64,000 nt of DNA from Cupriavidus basilensis OR16 (GTDB lineage: Bacteria; Pseudomonadota; Gammaproteobacteria; Burkholderiales; Burkholderiaceae). The translations under genes were made by a program, and so were the position numbers. The notes below the pieces were generated by a model that was given only the letters and a program-made list of their open reading frames with translations, was not told the origin of the DNA and searched no databases. Positions 9,604 to 17,697 of the stretch are shown piece by piece. The stretch covers positions 1 to 64,000 of the forward strand of contig NZ_AHJE01000044.1 in NCBI RefSeq assembly GCF_000243095.1, written 5' to 3'. Every line of letters begins with the position of its first letter. Positions within the stretch are counted from its first letter, which is position 1.

Positions 9604-9728
9604 GATTTGCCTCCATCCGGCAAGCCGGACTGGTGATGCAGATCATGGTTGTGCCGCAGCAGCGCTCAGTCTGTTTGCTGGCGCACACACGCGCTCAGGA
9701 CGCGTGTTGGCGGGCCGGGCCGCCAGGC

Positions 9729-10397
9729 TCAGGGAGGTGTGGAGGTGGGCATGCAGGCCAGCACCGCGGAGCCCTCGCGCTGGCCCGCCCATTCGCGCCA
9801 TTGCCCGCGCTGGAATGGCTTGTCGCGCCCGGCCATCCGGGCCGCGAGCATTTCGAGCCAGTGATGCGTGGGCGCGGCGACGCCAATCGCCGGCACGCCC
9901 AGCATCAAGACGACCACCAGCGCGCCTGCCAGAGCCGGTGCGGAGCGAGCCGGCCGCCGGCCCCAGAAGATGAAGCTCAGGCTGACGGCAAATCCGAGCG
10001 CAAGCCCGCTCAGCACTTCGGAGCCGGAATGCGCTTGCAGCTTCAGCCGCGACAGGCCAACCAGCAACGCCAGCAGCAGGCCGACCCAGCCAGCGGCGAC
10101 AGCAAGACGAGGATGGCGCGCCGACACGACCAGGTAGAACAACACCGGCAATACCGACGCCGCCATCATGCTATGCCCGGAAAACCCCGTGAAGTTCAGC
10201 GCCGCGCAACCAATGCCCCAGCCCATGAAGGCCAGCTTGGAGGCCAGCACCACCGCGGCGGTCACGCCAAAGCTCAGCATCCAGCGCCGTGCGCTGGCCA
10301 CAGCCCCGGCATGGAACAGCCAAGCGGCGATCAACACGGCGCAGGGCAGCAGCAGGGAGGTTTCGCCAAAGCGGGAGATGAAATACCAGGGAATCAT
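9729..10397 (-). CDS. PAP2-superfamily membrane phosphatase-like protein
   Basis: Polytopic membrane protein of 222 residues with at least five hydrophobic segments. GFSGHSMMAASVLPVLFY corresponds to the PSGH motif of type 2 phosphatidic acid phosphatases, with GFSGH instead of PSGH, and SRLKLQAHSGSEVLSGLALG corresponds to the SR-x5-H-x3-D motif, with Glu at the Asp position. The first motif (K-x6-RP) is not clear. Such proteins often dephosphorylate undecaprenyl pyrophosphate, which would fit recycling of the lipid carrier beside the WcaJ-like gene. The deviations in motif residues mean activity is uncertain. The gene lies 125 bp upstream of the transferase on the same strand. Confidence 0.7.
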   Translation of the reverse strand: MIPWYFISRFGETSLLLPCAVLIAAWLFHAGAVASARRWMLSFGVTAAVVLASKLAFMGWGIGCAALNFTGFSGHSMMAASVLPVLFYLVVSARHPRLAVAAGWVGLLLALLVGLSRLKLQAHSGSEVLSGLALGFAVSLSFIFWGRRPARSAPALAGALVVVLMLGVPAIGVAAPTHHWLEMLAARMAGRDKPFQRGQWREWAGQREGSAVLACMPTSTPP

Positions 10398-11003
10398 GAT
10401 GGCAGTTGAGGGTCAGGCACGCGAGCAAAGTAACACAGTTGCGCGACGGGCTTGCCCGCCGCGCGGGCTTCCTGGCCGGCCTAAACCCAGCCAGAAGCAT
10501 GAGGCGGCCAGGGTGCCACCCGCGGGGCCAGGCGATGGTGCGAAGCACGCGCTGGGCTGGCGGGTTTCCCCAGGGAGCCGGCGGGCCAGCCCTTCAACCA
10601 TGTGGCAAATGCGTCTTCTGGTCGATACAGCTACCGCCGGTGTTTAGCTATCGTCGAAGAGTGGCCCGCCGAGCGGAATCGCGCCGGCCACTTTAGAGTC
10701 CGCATGGTCCCCCGGTCGGCGGGCTCTTTTTTTGGCGCCGCACGTTCGGGTGTTGACCATGCTGCGGGCAGCCGCCGCCAGGCAAAGAAACAGGCCACGG
10801 TTTGCCGCCTGCCGGCCGGCTCGACGTGGCCATCAAGATCCGGCGCAGCATGCGCTGCGACCGAAACACGCGTGCGCGCATCCGTACCGGCATGCGCACC
10901 GGAAAATTTCCGGTCCCCCGAGCACGCGCTCGTCGCCGCTCCCTCTTCTTGACTTGCCCTTGCTGCCTTGCCCCGGATGGCCAGCCGCTTGCCTCCCGCG
11001 CTG
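10398..11003. other. 600-bp region without a convincing protein gene
   Basis: Open frames here are arginine/proline/alanine-rich and look like GC-driven artefacts. The region contains an orphan hairpin with a T-run (10664-10731, listed separately), and near 11000 a GC-rich palindromic stretch (CCCCGG-TTAGGGGCC) that may be a further terminator. Confidence 0.5.
10600..10731 (+). ncRNA. Candidate small RNA with intrinsic terminator
   Basis: An inverted repeat GCCCGCCGA (10664-10672) / TCGGCGGGC (10716-10724) is followed by a run of seven T at 10726-10732. Nested in its loop region is AGTGGC (10659-10664) / GCCACT (10686-10691), which would compete with the first arm. No gene on the plus strand ends just upstream, so the terminator is an orphan and may end a small RNA. 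The 5' end and promoter are guesses. It could instead be a remnant terminator of a lost gene. Confidence 0.3.
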
Positions 11004-11357
11004 CTACCGGGAGGCCCCGGTTAGGGGCCCCGGCCTAGCCGGCCGCCGGCTCAGGCACGCGCACATGCACGCGCTCACGCGTAGACTGCTCGCCACCACC
11101 ACGCAGTACTCGTGGCGAGCGAGCAATCCGGCCCGCACGGAAGCCACTTGCCTTCGCGCTTCCTGCTCACCGGCAAAAGTGGCTGCCGCGATCGCAGCGG
11201 CCTCGCAGGCGTAGCGCCTGCCATGCAACTCTCCGCGATAGAGCAGCGGTTCGTCGCGCCCTGTGGTCAACCTGATTTCGTAGCAGCACGCCCACTTGCC
11301 CCGGCCCTCCGGCACGGCAAAGCCGCGCACGACCAGGATATCCAGCCCGTTTTCCAT
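11004..11357 (-). CDS. Hypothetical protein
   Basis: Not recognised. A 117-residue frame whose first part has balanced, protein-like composition (start MENGLDILVVRGFAVPEGRG, then ACCYEIRLTTGRDEPL and GELHGRRYACEAAAIAAAT). The last 35 residues are Arg/Pro/Ser-rich and less convincing, so the real stop may have been shifted. No membrane segment or known motif. It lies between the polysaccharide genes and the two regulators, on their strand. Real gene status is moderately likely. Confidence 0.4.
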   Translation of the reverse strand: MENGLDILVVRGFAVPEGRGKWACCYEIRLTTGRDEPLLYRGELHGRRYACEAAAIAAATFAGEQEARRQVASVRAGLLARHEYCVVVASSLRVSACMCACLSRRPARPGPLTGASR

Positions 11358-11456
11358 ACGACCCCCTGTGCAACGCGCGGCGGCCGGCTTGACATCGAGC
11401 GTCCCGGCTTCGTTACCCGCGTGCTTTCAGCATAGGTGGCCGCATCGGCGCGCGCA

Positions 11457-11908
11457 TCATCCCCTTGCCGTAGACCGACCTGGACCGATGGGGGAAGGCA
11501 CTGGCATGGCGAAAGCCCGGCGCGGAAAACACTGGCCACCGGCGCGCACCAGCGCCACGGCGGCCCGCGTTTGCTCGGGCGAGGCGGGCACCGGCAGGCA
11601 GCCGCTGGCACCAAGGCCGGCGGCGTAGCTGGTGAACGCGGGATCGGGAGCTTCGCACATGACCAGCCAGCGCTGTGGCGCCAGGCGGGACTGAAGCGCG
11701 TCGAGCAGCCGGAATGGATCGGTATCGGTGCCGCTGCAGTCGAGCAGCGCGAAATCGATGGGACCCTGGGGTAATTCGGCCGGGGTCGCCTCCAGCAGCC
11801 ATTCGGGGGTCTGCGATAGCACGGGGGCGAGCGCTGAGAACTCGCGGAGGTGCCGCAGCACTCCCCCCGTCGCAGCATCATGTTGTGGGCAAGCAGGAGC
11901 GTTGTCAT
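11457..11908 (-). pseudogene. Receiver-like regulator without HTH, frameshifted in a C6/G6 run
   Basis: Probably a relative of the LuxR-type regulator at 12.1-13.0 kb, but only the receiver-like part. The best start is ATG at 11908 (MTTLLLAHNMMLRRG). After that the frame switches; the continuation is in another frame from VLRHLREFSALAP through PIDFALLDCSGTDTDPF to QCFPRRAFAMPVPSP. Adding one G to the run of six (minus strand; 11863-11868) restores one frame. The phospho-acceptor region LLDCSGTD aligns with the receiver Asp position, and SGCLPVPASPEQ resembles the receiver's end. No DNA-binding domain follows. It may be a real pseudogene, a phase-variable tract, or a homopolymer sequencing error. 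Confidence 0.5.
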
Positions 11909-12117
11909 CGGCTGTGGGTGACAGCGGGTTACGTTGGTTGCACGAAGCCAGCGAGCGCCAGGGTAGGCTTCCCGCGAGAGGCACTTGTGGATCAGGGTAG
12001 CAATTACGGCACTACGCCGCCTCGTGCATTCGGATGAGGCGGCGTGTTGCGCAGGGATGGAGTCGCTGGTGCTCTGGGCCGCCAGGCGCCGCTGCGCGCG
12101 CCTGGCGGGACGATCAA

Positions 12118-12978
12118 TCAGGCCGCCTGGCAGACGCTGGCCAACTCGACCGGCGACAGCCCGGCGCCGCGAACCGGCACGGCAGCCGTTGCCGGACCCG
12201 GCCAGCTCAGCTTCGCGCCACGCTGCAGCGCCACGTAAACCGCCTCGCCCTTGTTGCGCACGTGCAGCCGCTGGTAAAGGGTGCACGCGTGCGTCTTGGC
12301 GGTAGCCACCGAGATATTCAGCAGGCGGCTGACCGTCTTGATCGGATAGCCGCGCGCCAGCAGAGCCAGCACCTCGTACTGGCGCTCGGTAATATTGAGC
12401 AGGTGCGATCCGGCCGAAGGCGTCTCCGGTTCCGGTGCGCCTGCGCCCGGCAGGTGCTGCACCGGATGGGCCGCCGCGTGATGTTCGGCATCGGCCTGGA
12501 TCGGACCGGCGTGCATATGTAGCGTGGCAGGCGACGGCCTTGCCTGGATCAAGGGCCACGGCACAGGGCTCGCATTTGCGCACGCTGCCTGGGCCCGTGC
12601 GGGAAAGCACTCGCCGTCGGCAAGGACAAGGCGGATCGCCGCGTCCAGCATGTCGGCGCTGCATGCCTTGGACAACAGGCCGCGCACGCTGTCAGGCATC
12701 GCGGCGCCGTTTGACGGCGACAGGATCTGCTCGGATAGCACCAGGACCCGCTTCGGCATCAGCGTCTGGCAGGCCTGATCCAGTTCCTGCCAGCTCAACG
12801 CCGGATCCGCTGACAATCCGTAGATCATCAGGTCGGCATGGCAGAGCCACTCGGCTGGATAGGGCAGGGCGCCTGGATCGATATCGACGAGGTCGCCGTG
12901 GAGGCCGGCCTGGGTCAACAAATGGCGCAGACCCAGGCGCAGGAGGGGATGAGGCTCGATCAAGAGGATTGTGGCCAT
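12118..12978 (-). CDS. LuxR-family response regulator
   Basis: About 287 residues. The N-terminal receiver-like domain (MATILLIEPHPLLRLGLRHL, residues 1-120) lacks a clear DD pair: the place of the phospho-acceptor reads ADLMIYGLSAD, so phosphorylation is uncertain. A linker rich in Ala/Pro/His follows, then a LuxR-type helix-turn-helix (about 200-260) with LNITERQYEVLALLARGYPI and LLNISVATAKTHACTLYQRL. The start ATG at 12978 follows AAAAGAGAGCGG; the frame is open further upstream. No sensor kinase is adjacent. The truncated relative immediately downstream suggests tandem duplication or a paired regulator. Targets are unknown. Confidence 0.8.
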   Translation of the reverse strand: MATILLIEPHPLLRLGLRHLLTQAGLHGDLVDIDPGALPYPAEWLCHADLMIYGLSADPALSWQELDQACQTLMPKRVLVLSEQILSPSNGAAMPDSVRGLLSKACSADMLDAAIRLVLADGECFPARAQAACANASPVPWPLIQARPSPATLHMHAGPIQADAEHHAAAHPVQHLPGAGAPEPETPSAGSHLLNITERQYEVLALLARGYPIKTVSRLLNISVATAKTHACTLYQRLHVRNKGEAVYVALQRGAKLSWPGPATAAVPVRGAGLSPVELASVCQAA

Positions 12979-13137
12979 GGCCGCTCTCTTTTTTTTGTTA
13001 CGGCATGGCGAGCCCCGCGACAACCCGCGCATGCTAACGGAAATGCCCACTATGTTGCGGTTGCATTTCCATACGATCCGTTTCGTCTCCAGGCCGTGAC
13101 AGCGTACCCGTCCAGGTCCCGCTGCCCGACTGACCAT

Positions 13138-13477
13138 CCCGTGGAGTCGTTTTCGAATCGCCCCGTTTGCGTTCTTTCACGCTGTAGACGTTTCTTAACT
13201 CAGAGTTAAAGGAATCTAACTCTGGGATTCAGGATATGCACTGGCGGGGGTGATTGCAAGTCAGGGTTACACCCTGCGAGCGTGTCGTGCGAAGCCAACG
13301 ATGTTGGGCGGCGTGGCCGGATCGGGCTGTGCCCAGGCCGCTAACCGGGGAAATCCGGGGGTTTTGCCGTTATAATTATCGGCATTGAATTTCACTATGC
13401 ATTTATACCCGGATGCATTTAGCGATTGATTAAGTGCCTTATGAATCAAGATCTTAGCGACCGAATTGGGTGTTGTC
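13138..13477. promoter_or_regulatory. AT-rich divergent promoter region with inverted and direct repeats
   Basis: This 340-bp region separates the LuxR-type regulator from the integrase-like gene. It contains TTAACTCAGAGTTAA (13195-13209, a palindrome around one central base) followed by a half copy TAACTC at about 13217, and a direct repeat ATGCATTTA at 13397-13405 and 13413-13421 in an AT-rich stretch. These are good candidates for operators or for a recombinase binding site, but the cognate protein is not known. Confidence 0.4.
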
Positions 13478-15178
13478 ATGCAGCCCGGTAAGGTCCCTAA
13501 CCTGAGCCTCACCCGCAGCGAATTTGCCGCTGTCCGGGCCTATGTACAGGGCATGCCGGCCGCCATGGTAGCCGGGCGCTACCTCAGTGATGACAGCGAC
13601 GACGACGATGCCGGCGGCGAATCTGCCTTGCGGCTATTGCTCGGGCTGCGCGACCGCATGGTGCAGCTTGCGCACCTGCATAGCCGGCAGGACCTGGCCG
13701 AACTGCTGGAAGGCGGCCCCGGGCGTTCCAACCGGGGCATGGACCGCCGGGTCGAAGCCCTTGCCGAGCTGGAACGGCTTGGTACCGCCCAGCCCCGTGC
13801 CGATCATGGCATTGAGCTCTGGTTTTCCCCGGCGCTGGCGCGCCGGCTGCGGGCCCAAAAGATAACAAATCTACATATTCTGGTGGATCTTGCCAACTGC
13901 CATGGCAATGCGTGGTGGCGCTCGGTGCCGCGCATCGGCGCCCTTGCCGGAGCGGCGATCAACCGCTGGCTGGCCGATCATCGGGATGTCGTCCGGGATG
14001 AGCGGGGTGAGCCCTTGTTGCGCGACCACGTTTTCGCGCGGGGCCGCCTGGCTGAGGCCACGCTTGGGCCGCAATTGCGCCAGCTGGTGCCGTTCGAGCT
14101 GATGCGCGTGGAAGAATCAGGTACGGTGGCAGGCACCACACCTATTTGTGATGTTAAAGGCGCTTTTGATAGCGATCTGACGGCCGTCAGGGCTTGGCTG
14201 GCAGCAAATCACGCGCAGCAAAGTACTTGGCTGGCCTACCGCAAGGAGGCCGAGCGGCTCTTGCTCTGGACGGCCATGGAGCGAGGCAAAGCACTGGCGA
14301 TGCTGGATCAGCAGGATCGCCAGGACTATTTTGCTTTCCTTCGCCATCCCGCGCCGGCCCGCTTGTGGGTTGGGCCGCGTGCGCCAAGGGAGTCCGCCGC
14401 ATGGCGGCCGTTCACCGGCCCGCTGTCGGAGAGCAGCGTGCTGCATGCTTCGCGCATCTTGGGCGCGCTGTTTGAATGGCTGCAAAACCAGGGGCATGTT
14501 GCGGAGCACGTCTGGCAACCCGAGAGCCAGGCGAAGCGGATGGCGTCGCGCGTGGCGGTGCCGGTTGCCGCCGGGACCACGCTTGAGCCCGAATCGTTGG
14601 CTGGATTCCTGGACTGGCTGGCTGCCCAGGGCCGGGATCCGGAAGGCATCCGCTATCGCGCCGCTGAAGCGGCAGTCCGTTTGTTGCAGGAGCAGCCGAT
14701 CGGATTCGCGAGCCTCGCGACATTGACGCGCGACAAGCTTGGAACGCACGAAGAAGTTGGTACGCGTGAAGAAGTTGGTACGCTCGGTGCCGCAAAGGCG
14801 CGCTGCGGCGAGGAAGGGCTTAGTGCTGCCGCCCGCGGTGCGCTGGCGAATCACTGGCAGGACCGCGGGCTGGATTGGGACAGCCTGGCTCGCCAGCCGA
14901 TCGTTCTCGTCGGCCCCCCTCGGCTCCCGCCTACCGGCCGTGCCAGGCGCAAGGCCGACAGGTCGCCTGGCTCAGGCTACTCGGTAAGGGGCTTGCACGC
15001 ATTGCTGAGCCAGGCAATTGATCGGTATCGGGAGGCCGAAGATGCCGAGTTTGCTGCCCGCTCGCCGCGCGACCTGGCGGGGCGAAGAACCCGTGTGAAA
15101 AGCGCTGGGACCGTCGGCAAAGCCCCGGAGGATTCCGGGGCAGACGTGGAGGGGCATGTGGATCCAGCCCTCGGATGA
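13478..15178 (+). CDS. Phage-integrase-like protein (DUF3701-type N-terminus), catalytic residues not evident
   Basis: 566 residues. The N-terminal 120 residues (LTRSEFAAVRAYVQGMPA, VAGRYL) resemble the integrase-associated DUF3701 type. The central part (about 220-350) looks like a tyrosine-recombinase core-binding domain, with STWLAYRKEAERLLLWTAM and YFAFLRHPAPARLWVGP. The C-terminal part should carry the catalytic R, H-x-x-R and Y, but after SGYSVRGLHALLSQAIDRYR the sequence ends in a short polar tail and no HTLRH-like motif is found. An in-frame 18-bp tandem repeat (EEVGTREEVGT) lies where the first catalytic arginine is expected. It may be a dead recombinase or a DNA-binding protein recruited by the replicon. 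It converges with parB. Family assignment is fairly good; function is open. Confidence 0.65.
   Translation: MQPGKVPNLSLTRSEFAAVRAYVQGMPAAMVAGRYLSDDSDDDDAGGESALRLLLGLRDRMVQLAHLHSRQDLAELLEGGPGRSNRGMDRRVEALAELERLGTAQPRADHGIELWFSPALARRLRAQKITNLHILVDLANCHGNAWWRSVPRIGALAGAAINRWLADHRDVVRDERGEPLLRDHVFARGRLAEATLGPQLRQLVPFELMRVEESGTVAGTTPICDVKGAFDSDLTAVRAWLAANHAQQSTWLAYRKEAERLLLWTAMERGKALAMLDQQDRQDYFAFLRHPAPARLWVGPRAPRESAAWRPFTGPLSESSVLHASRILGALFEWLQNQGHVAEHVWQPESQAKRMASRVAVPVAAGTTLEPESLAGFLDWLAAQGRDPEGIRYRAAEAAVRLLQEQPIGFASLATLTRDKLGTHEEVGTREEVGTLGAAKARCGEEGLSAAARGALANHWQDRGLDWDSLARQPIVLVGPPRLPPTGRARRKADRSPGSGYSVRGLHALLSQAIDRYREAEDAEFAARSPRDLAGRRTRVKSAGTVGKAPEDSGADVEGHVDPALG
14750..14783 (+). repeat. 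In-frame 18-bp tandem repeat in the integrase-like gene
   Basis: GAAGAAGTTGGTACGC occurs at 14750-14765 and 14768-14783, encoding EEVGT twice. It preserves the frame and lies in the poorly conserved part of the protein. Confidence 0.8.
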
Positions 15179-15226
15179 GCGGCGGAGGTAGGTTATCGCG
15201 GCCCTCCCCCTCTTCTGCATAAACTG

Positions 15227-16240
15227 TCAGCTAGCTGTCTTTTCCAGGCCAAAGCGTGCCTTGAGGGTCTCGACCAACGCTTCTCGTGCGCCGCGGTCGC
15301 CCACTTGCACGTCCAGCACCACGCGCCCGGAATCCCACTCCTTGATCGTGCCCAGCAACTGCCCAGCATCGCTGCGGATCTTGTACTGGCGGCTGATCTC
15401 CTTGATCTTGCGCGCCTTGCCTTCTTGCGCGTGTTTGCGAATCGCCTCGACCTCACGGCTGGACAGGCCCTCTGCCATGATGCGCGTGGCCAGGTCCCGC
15501 GTACGGTCCTCCCCAACGATCTTGCAGTAGAGCGTCAGTTCGTAGCCGGTGGCAATGCCGATCGCGCTGGGACGCTCACGCATGACGCCAAGGACCGTCT
15601 CGGGCAATCTCAGTAGCGCCAGTGTCTTGTTTACCGTGCCGGCCGACATGCCTGTCAACTCGCAAATGTCTTCCTCTTTCTGGACCTTGCCTTCGTCCAG
15701 CAGTTGCCGCCATGCAATCGCGTTGTCCAGCGCCGACTGATCGGAACGCTGCTCATTGAGCAAGAAGGACAGGCGATAGAAATCCAGGTCGCTCAGATTG
15801 CTTTCGATGAAGCATTCCATCTCGAGCTTGCCGGCGGAGGCCAGTGCACGCTTGCGATAGTGGCCATCGACCAGGATGTAGTGCCCTGGCCGAGCCGGAT
15901 CCGGTGTCGCCAAGCCCGGCGTCTTTTGGCCGTGGGTGGCAATGGAGGCCGCGCGTTCCTGCACCACCACGGGATCATAGATGCGACGGGCATTGAACGG
16001 ATTGTCGTGCAGCTGGGCTAGCGGCACCTTCATCAGGATTCGTCCACCCTCCTCCTCGGACTCACTTTCAGCGCTGAAAATTGGGCTCAGCTCTCTGCCG
16101 CGTACCTGGAGCAAGCCGTTCGGGTGCTGCGAAATTGCCGCTTCGGCACGGGCAAAGCGATCAAGCGAGTCCCCTCGCGTTTTTTCCGCCGCCATTCCCG
16201 CCAACATGCCTGCCTTGAGGCTTTTCAATTTTGTCGCCAT
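15227..16240 (-). CDS. parB: Chromosome/plasmid partition protein ParB
   Basis: Centromere-binding protein of 337 residues that loads on parS and works with ParA in replicon segregation. The N-terminal ParB/Srx-like CTP-binding region (about 70-165) shows LHDNPFNARRIYD and YILVDGHYRKRALA. A helix-turn-helix region (about 180-260) has ICELTGMSAGTVNKTLALL. The start ATG lies 2 bp after the ParA stop, so the two are co-transcribed and probably coupled. A 14-bp parS-like palindrome lies inside the gene (16066-16079). The GHYRKR stretch takes the place of the chromosomal GERRWRA motif, as in plasmid-type ParBs. Confident. Confidence 0.93.
   Translation of the reverse strand: MATKLKSLKAGMLAGMAAEKTRGDSLDRFARAEAAISQHPNGLLQVRGRELSPIFSAESESEEEGGRILMKVPLAQLHDNPFNARRIYDPVVVQERAASIATHGQKTPGLATPDPARPGHYILVDGHYRKRALASAGKLEMECFIESNLSDLDFYRLSFLLNEQRSDQSALDNAIAWRQLLDEGKVQKEEDICELTGMSAGTVNKTLALLRLPETVLGVMRERPSAIGIATGYELTLYCKIVGEDRTRDLATRIMAEGLSSREVEAIRKHAQEGKARKIKEISRQYKIRSDAGQLLGTIKEWDSGRVVLDVQVGDRGAREALVETLKARFGLEKTAS
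16066..16079. promoter_or_regulatory. parS-like palindrome inside parB
   Basis: TTTCAGCGCTGAAA, a perfect 14-bp palindrome, is the core of the 16-bp palindrome found in the parA leader. Two copies this close to parAB make it the best candidate for the ParB binding site. It encodes residues FSAE near the ParB N-terminus. Confidence 0.65.
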
Positions 16241-16242
16241 AC

Positions 16243-16902
16243 CTAGTGCTCAATCAAAGACAATACTTCGTCGACCATCATGTCGACTTCCTGCACGGAC
16301 TCACGCGCACCGGCCACGCCGTGCACGGTGCATCCAATCGCCTGGCATTCGCGGAACGGTGAACGCGAACCGATCATCGATTGCATCAGTGGTATCTCCA
16401 GGTCATCCCCCAGAATTTCAATCGCCTGGCGGGCAATGGAGACGCGCCGCTGCACCATGTTTGCCATGACGCGGATACGCAGCGTCTCATTCTGAACCTG
16501 AGCGTGTTGGGCCAGGGTCTTGGCGGCCACGGCCGCCCACAGGTCTGGAGGCGACGGAACGACTGGGATAATGGCCAGATCGGAGATCAGCAGGGCACTC
16601 GAGGGCGCTGCCGAATGCACCGCCGGCGGGCAATCGACCACAATGTAGTCGTAGTCCTGGATGAACTTCCTGACTTCGCGGTGCATCGCACCGCCGGACG
16701 GAGCCAGGCCGATCACGGATGCGGGGAAAGGCCGCTCATCGCTTGCCTGTGCGGCCCAACGCGTTGCCGTCCCCTGCTCGTCCATATCCACAAGCATCGA
16801 TCGCGCGCCGCGCAATCCAAGCGTACCGGCGAGATGCATGCTGACCGTGGTCTTTCCGCACCCGCCCTTCTGGTTAAAGACCGTGATGATTTTAGCTGGC
16901 AC
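16243..16902 (-). CDS. parA: Partition ATPase ParA
   Basis: Deviant Walker-type ATPase of 219 residues that binds nucleoid DNA and drives segregation of ParB-parS complexes. Walker A is FNQKGGCGKTT (residues 9-19), with LVDMDEQGTATRWA as the A' region and YDYIVVDCPPAV as Walker B. The start GTG at 16902 is preferred: it follows GAGAGG with good spacing and begins directly with PAKIITVF; an upstream TTG at 16977 would add a poor extension encoded partly by the parS palindrome. There is no N-terminal HTH, so this is a short (type Ib-like) ParA; autoregulation probably depends on ParB at the parS in the leader. Confidence 0.93.
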   Translation of the reverse strand: MPAKIITVFNQKGGCGKTTVSMHLAGTLGLRGARSMLVDMDEQGTATRWAAQASDERPFPASVIGLAPSGGAMHREVRKFIQDYDYIVVDCPPAVHSAAPSSALLISDLAIIPVVPSPPDLWAAVAAKTLAQHAQVQNETLRIRVMANMVQRRVSIARQAIEILGDDLEIPLMQSMIGSRSPFRECQAIGCTVHGVAGARESVQEVDMMVDEVLSLIEH

Positions 16903-16912
16903 TACGACCTCT

Positions 16913-16928
16913 CTTTCAGCGCTGAAAG
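16913..16928. promoter_or_regulatory. parS-like site in the parA leader
   Basis: CTTTCAGCGCTGAAAG is a perfect 16-bp palindrome 11 bp upstream of the parA start, overlapping its ribosome-binding region. Its position and second copy in parB support a role as centromere and as operator of parAB. Confidence 0.7.
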
Positions 16929-16977
16929 CGCGATTATCTCTAGCCGCAACTTTAGTCAAAGTGACGTGCCGGCTCAA

Positions 16978-17100
16978 CTGTTTTTTTAATTTATAATTTA
17001 AATATAAAATTAGCGGAAATATTTCGCGTTATGGAAATGAAAGTTTTCCACTTGAAATGCGGCATGGAATACGCCTAAAGTAGCGGGAGTGCGTCTTTCG
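16978..17100 (-). promoter_or_regulatory. AT-rich promoter region of parAB
   Basis: A strikingly AT-rich stretch (16979-17030, with TTTATAATTTAAATATAAAA) in a GC-rich sequence. On the minus strand it gives good -10-like boxes in front of parA. It could also help melting near the origin, but the iterons lie elsewhere. Confidence 0.5.
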
Positions 17101-17267
17101 ACGCACATGACACAACTAGACAAACTGGTTATGATGCCCGCAACAGTCGAGTCAAGTCGTGTCACCTCGTCGGCGTCCGTTCGGTAACTACGAGAACTTA
17201 GCGTGCTTGAACGGTTGTTAGCGTTGTTTGCGTTGTGTACAAGAACTTGCTTCGAAAGGAAATTCAC
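17101..17267 (+). promoter_or_regulatory. Promoter and long 5' leader of the first csp gene
   Basis: A long untranslated stretch precedes the cold-shock gene, as is usual for cspA-type genes whose mRNA leader responds to temperature. GAAAGGA (17254-17260) is the ribosome-binding site. The promoter itself was not resolved. Confidence 0.4.
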
Positions 17268-17471
17268 ATGGCAACCGGTACGGTCAAATGGTTCAATGAG
17301 ACCAAGGGCTTTGGCTTCATTACCCCGGACGACGGCGGTGCGGATCTGTTCGCGCACTTCTCCGAAATCCAGGGTTCGGGCTTCAAGACGCTCAAGGATG
17401 GTCAGCGCGTCACGTTTGAAGTAAAGCAGGGCCCGAAAGGCTTGCAGGCATCCGCCATCAAGCCGGCCTGA
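17268..17471 (+). CDS. Cold-shock protein, CspA family
   Basis: A 67-residue single-domain RNA/ssDNA-binding protein. RNP1 KGFGFI and RNP2 LFAHFSEI are intact, with the usual start [20 protein letters not shown]. The ATG at 17268 follows GAAAGGA. It is transcribed away from parAB and towards repA. A second csp gene lies on the far side of the iteron array (20305-20508), so the replication region is bracketed by the pair. Such proteins act as RNA chaperones; a role in replication is not implied by family knowledge. Confidence 0.95.
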   Translation: MATGTVKWFNETKGFGFITPDDGGADLFAHFSEIQGSGFKTLKDGQRVTFEVKQGPKGLQASAIKPA

Positions 17472-17536
17472 TCTCACGAATCACGCCGAAATCGCAGACT
17501 ACGCCGGGCTCTTGAGCCTGACGCGGTAGGCAAAGC

Positions 17537-17565
17537 AAAAGGCAAGCGTTCCACGCTTGCCTTTT
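17537..17565 (+). terminator. Intrinsic terminator of the first csp gene
   Basis: AAAAGGCAAGCG (17537-17548), loop TTCCA, CGCTTGCCTTTT (17554-17565): a perfect 12-bp stem ending in T residues, 66 bp after the csp stop. Confidence 0.85.
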
Positions 17566-17647
17566 GTGCTTCTTGCTGTACGAAACCGCTCCCCTGCCCG
17601 GTTCCTTGCAGAGGCCGCTCTGTTCCTTTTCAGGGCACCTAACGAAA

Positions 17648-17676
17648 AACCCGCCCGCTGTTTCAGCGGGCGGGTT
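17648..17676 (-). terminator. Intrinsic terminator of repA
   Basis: AACCCGCCCGCTG (17648-17660) and CAGCGGGCGGGTT (17664-17676) form a 13-bp stem with a 3-nt loop; read on the minus strand it is followed by a T-run (TTTTTCG). It lies 22 bp beyond the repA stop. Confidence 0.88.
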
Positions 17677-17697
17677 CAGCGCTGCATGCGGCCAGGG

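Noticed and set aside
10732..11214. 160-residue plus-strand frame in the gene-free region
   Set aside because: His/Arg/Pro/Ala-rich composition, no start signal, overlaps a better minus-strand candidate.
11267..12664. 465-residue minus-strand frame spanning two regulators
   Set aside because: Only MTTLLLAHNMMLRRG looks real; the rest is a shifted shadow of the receiver-like and LuxR genes.
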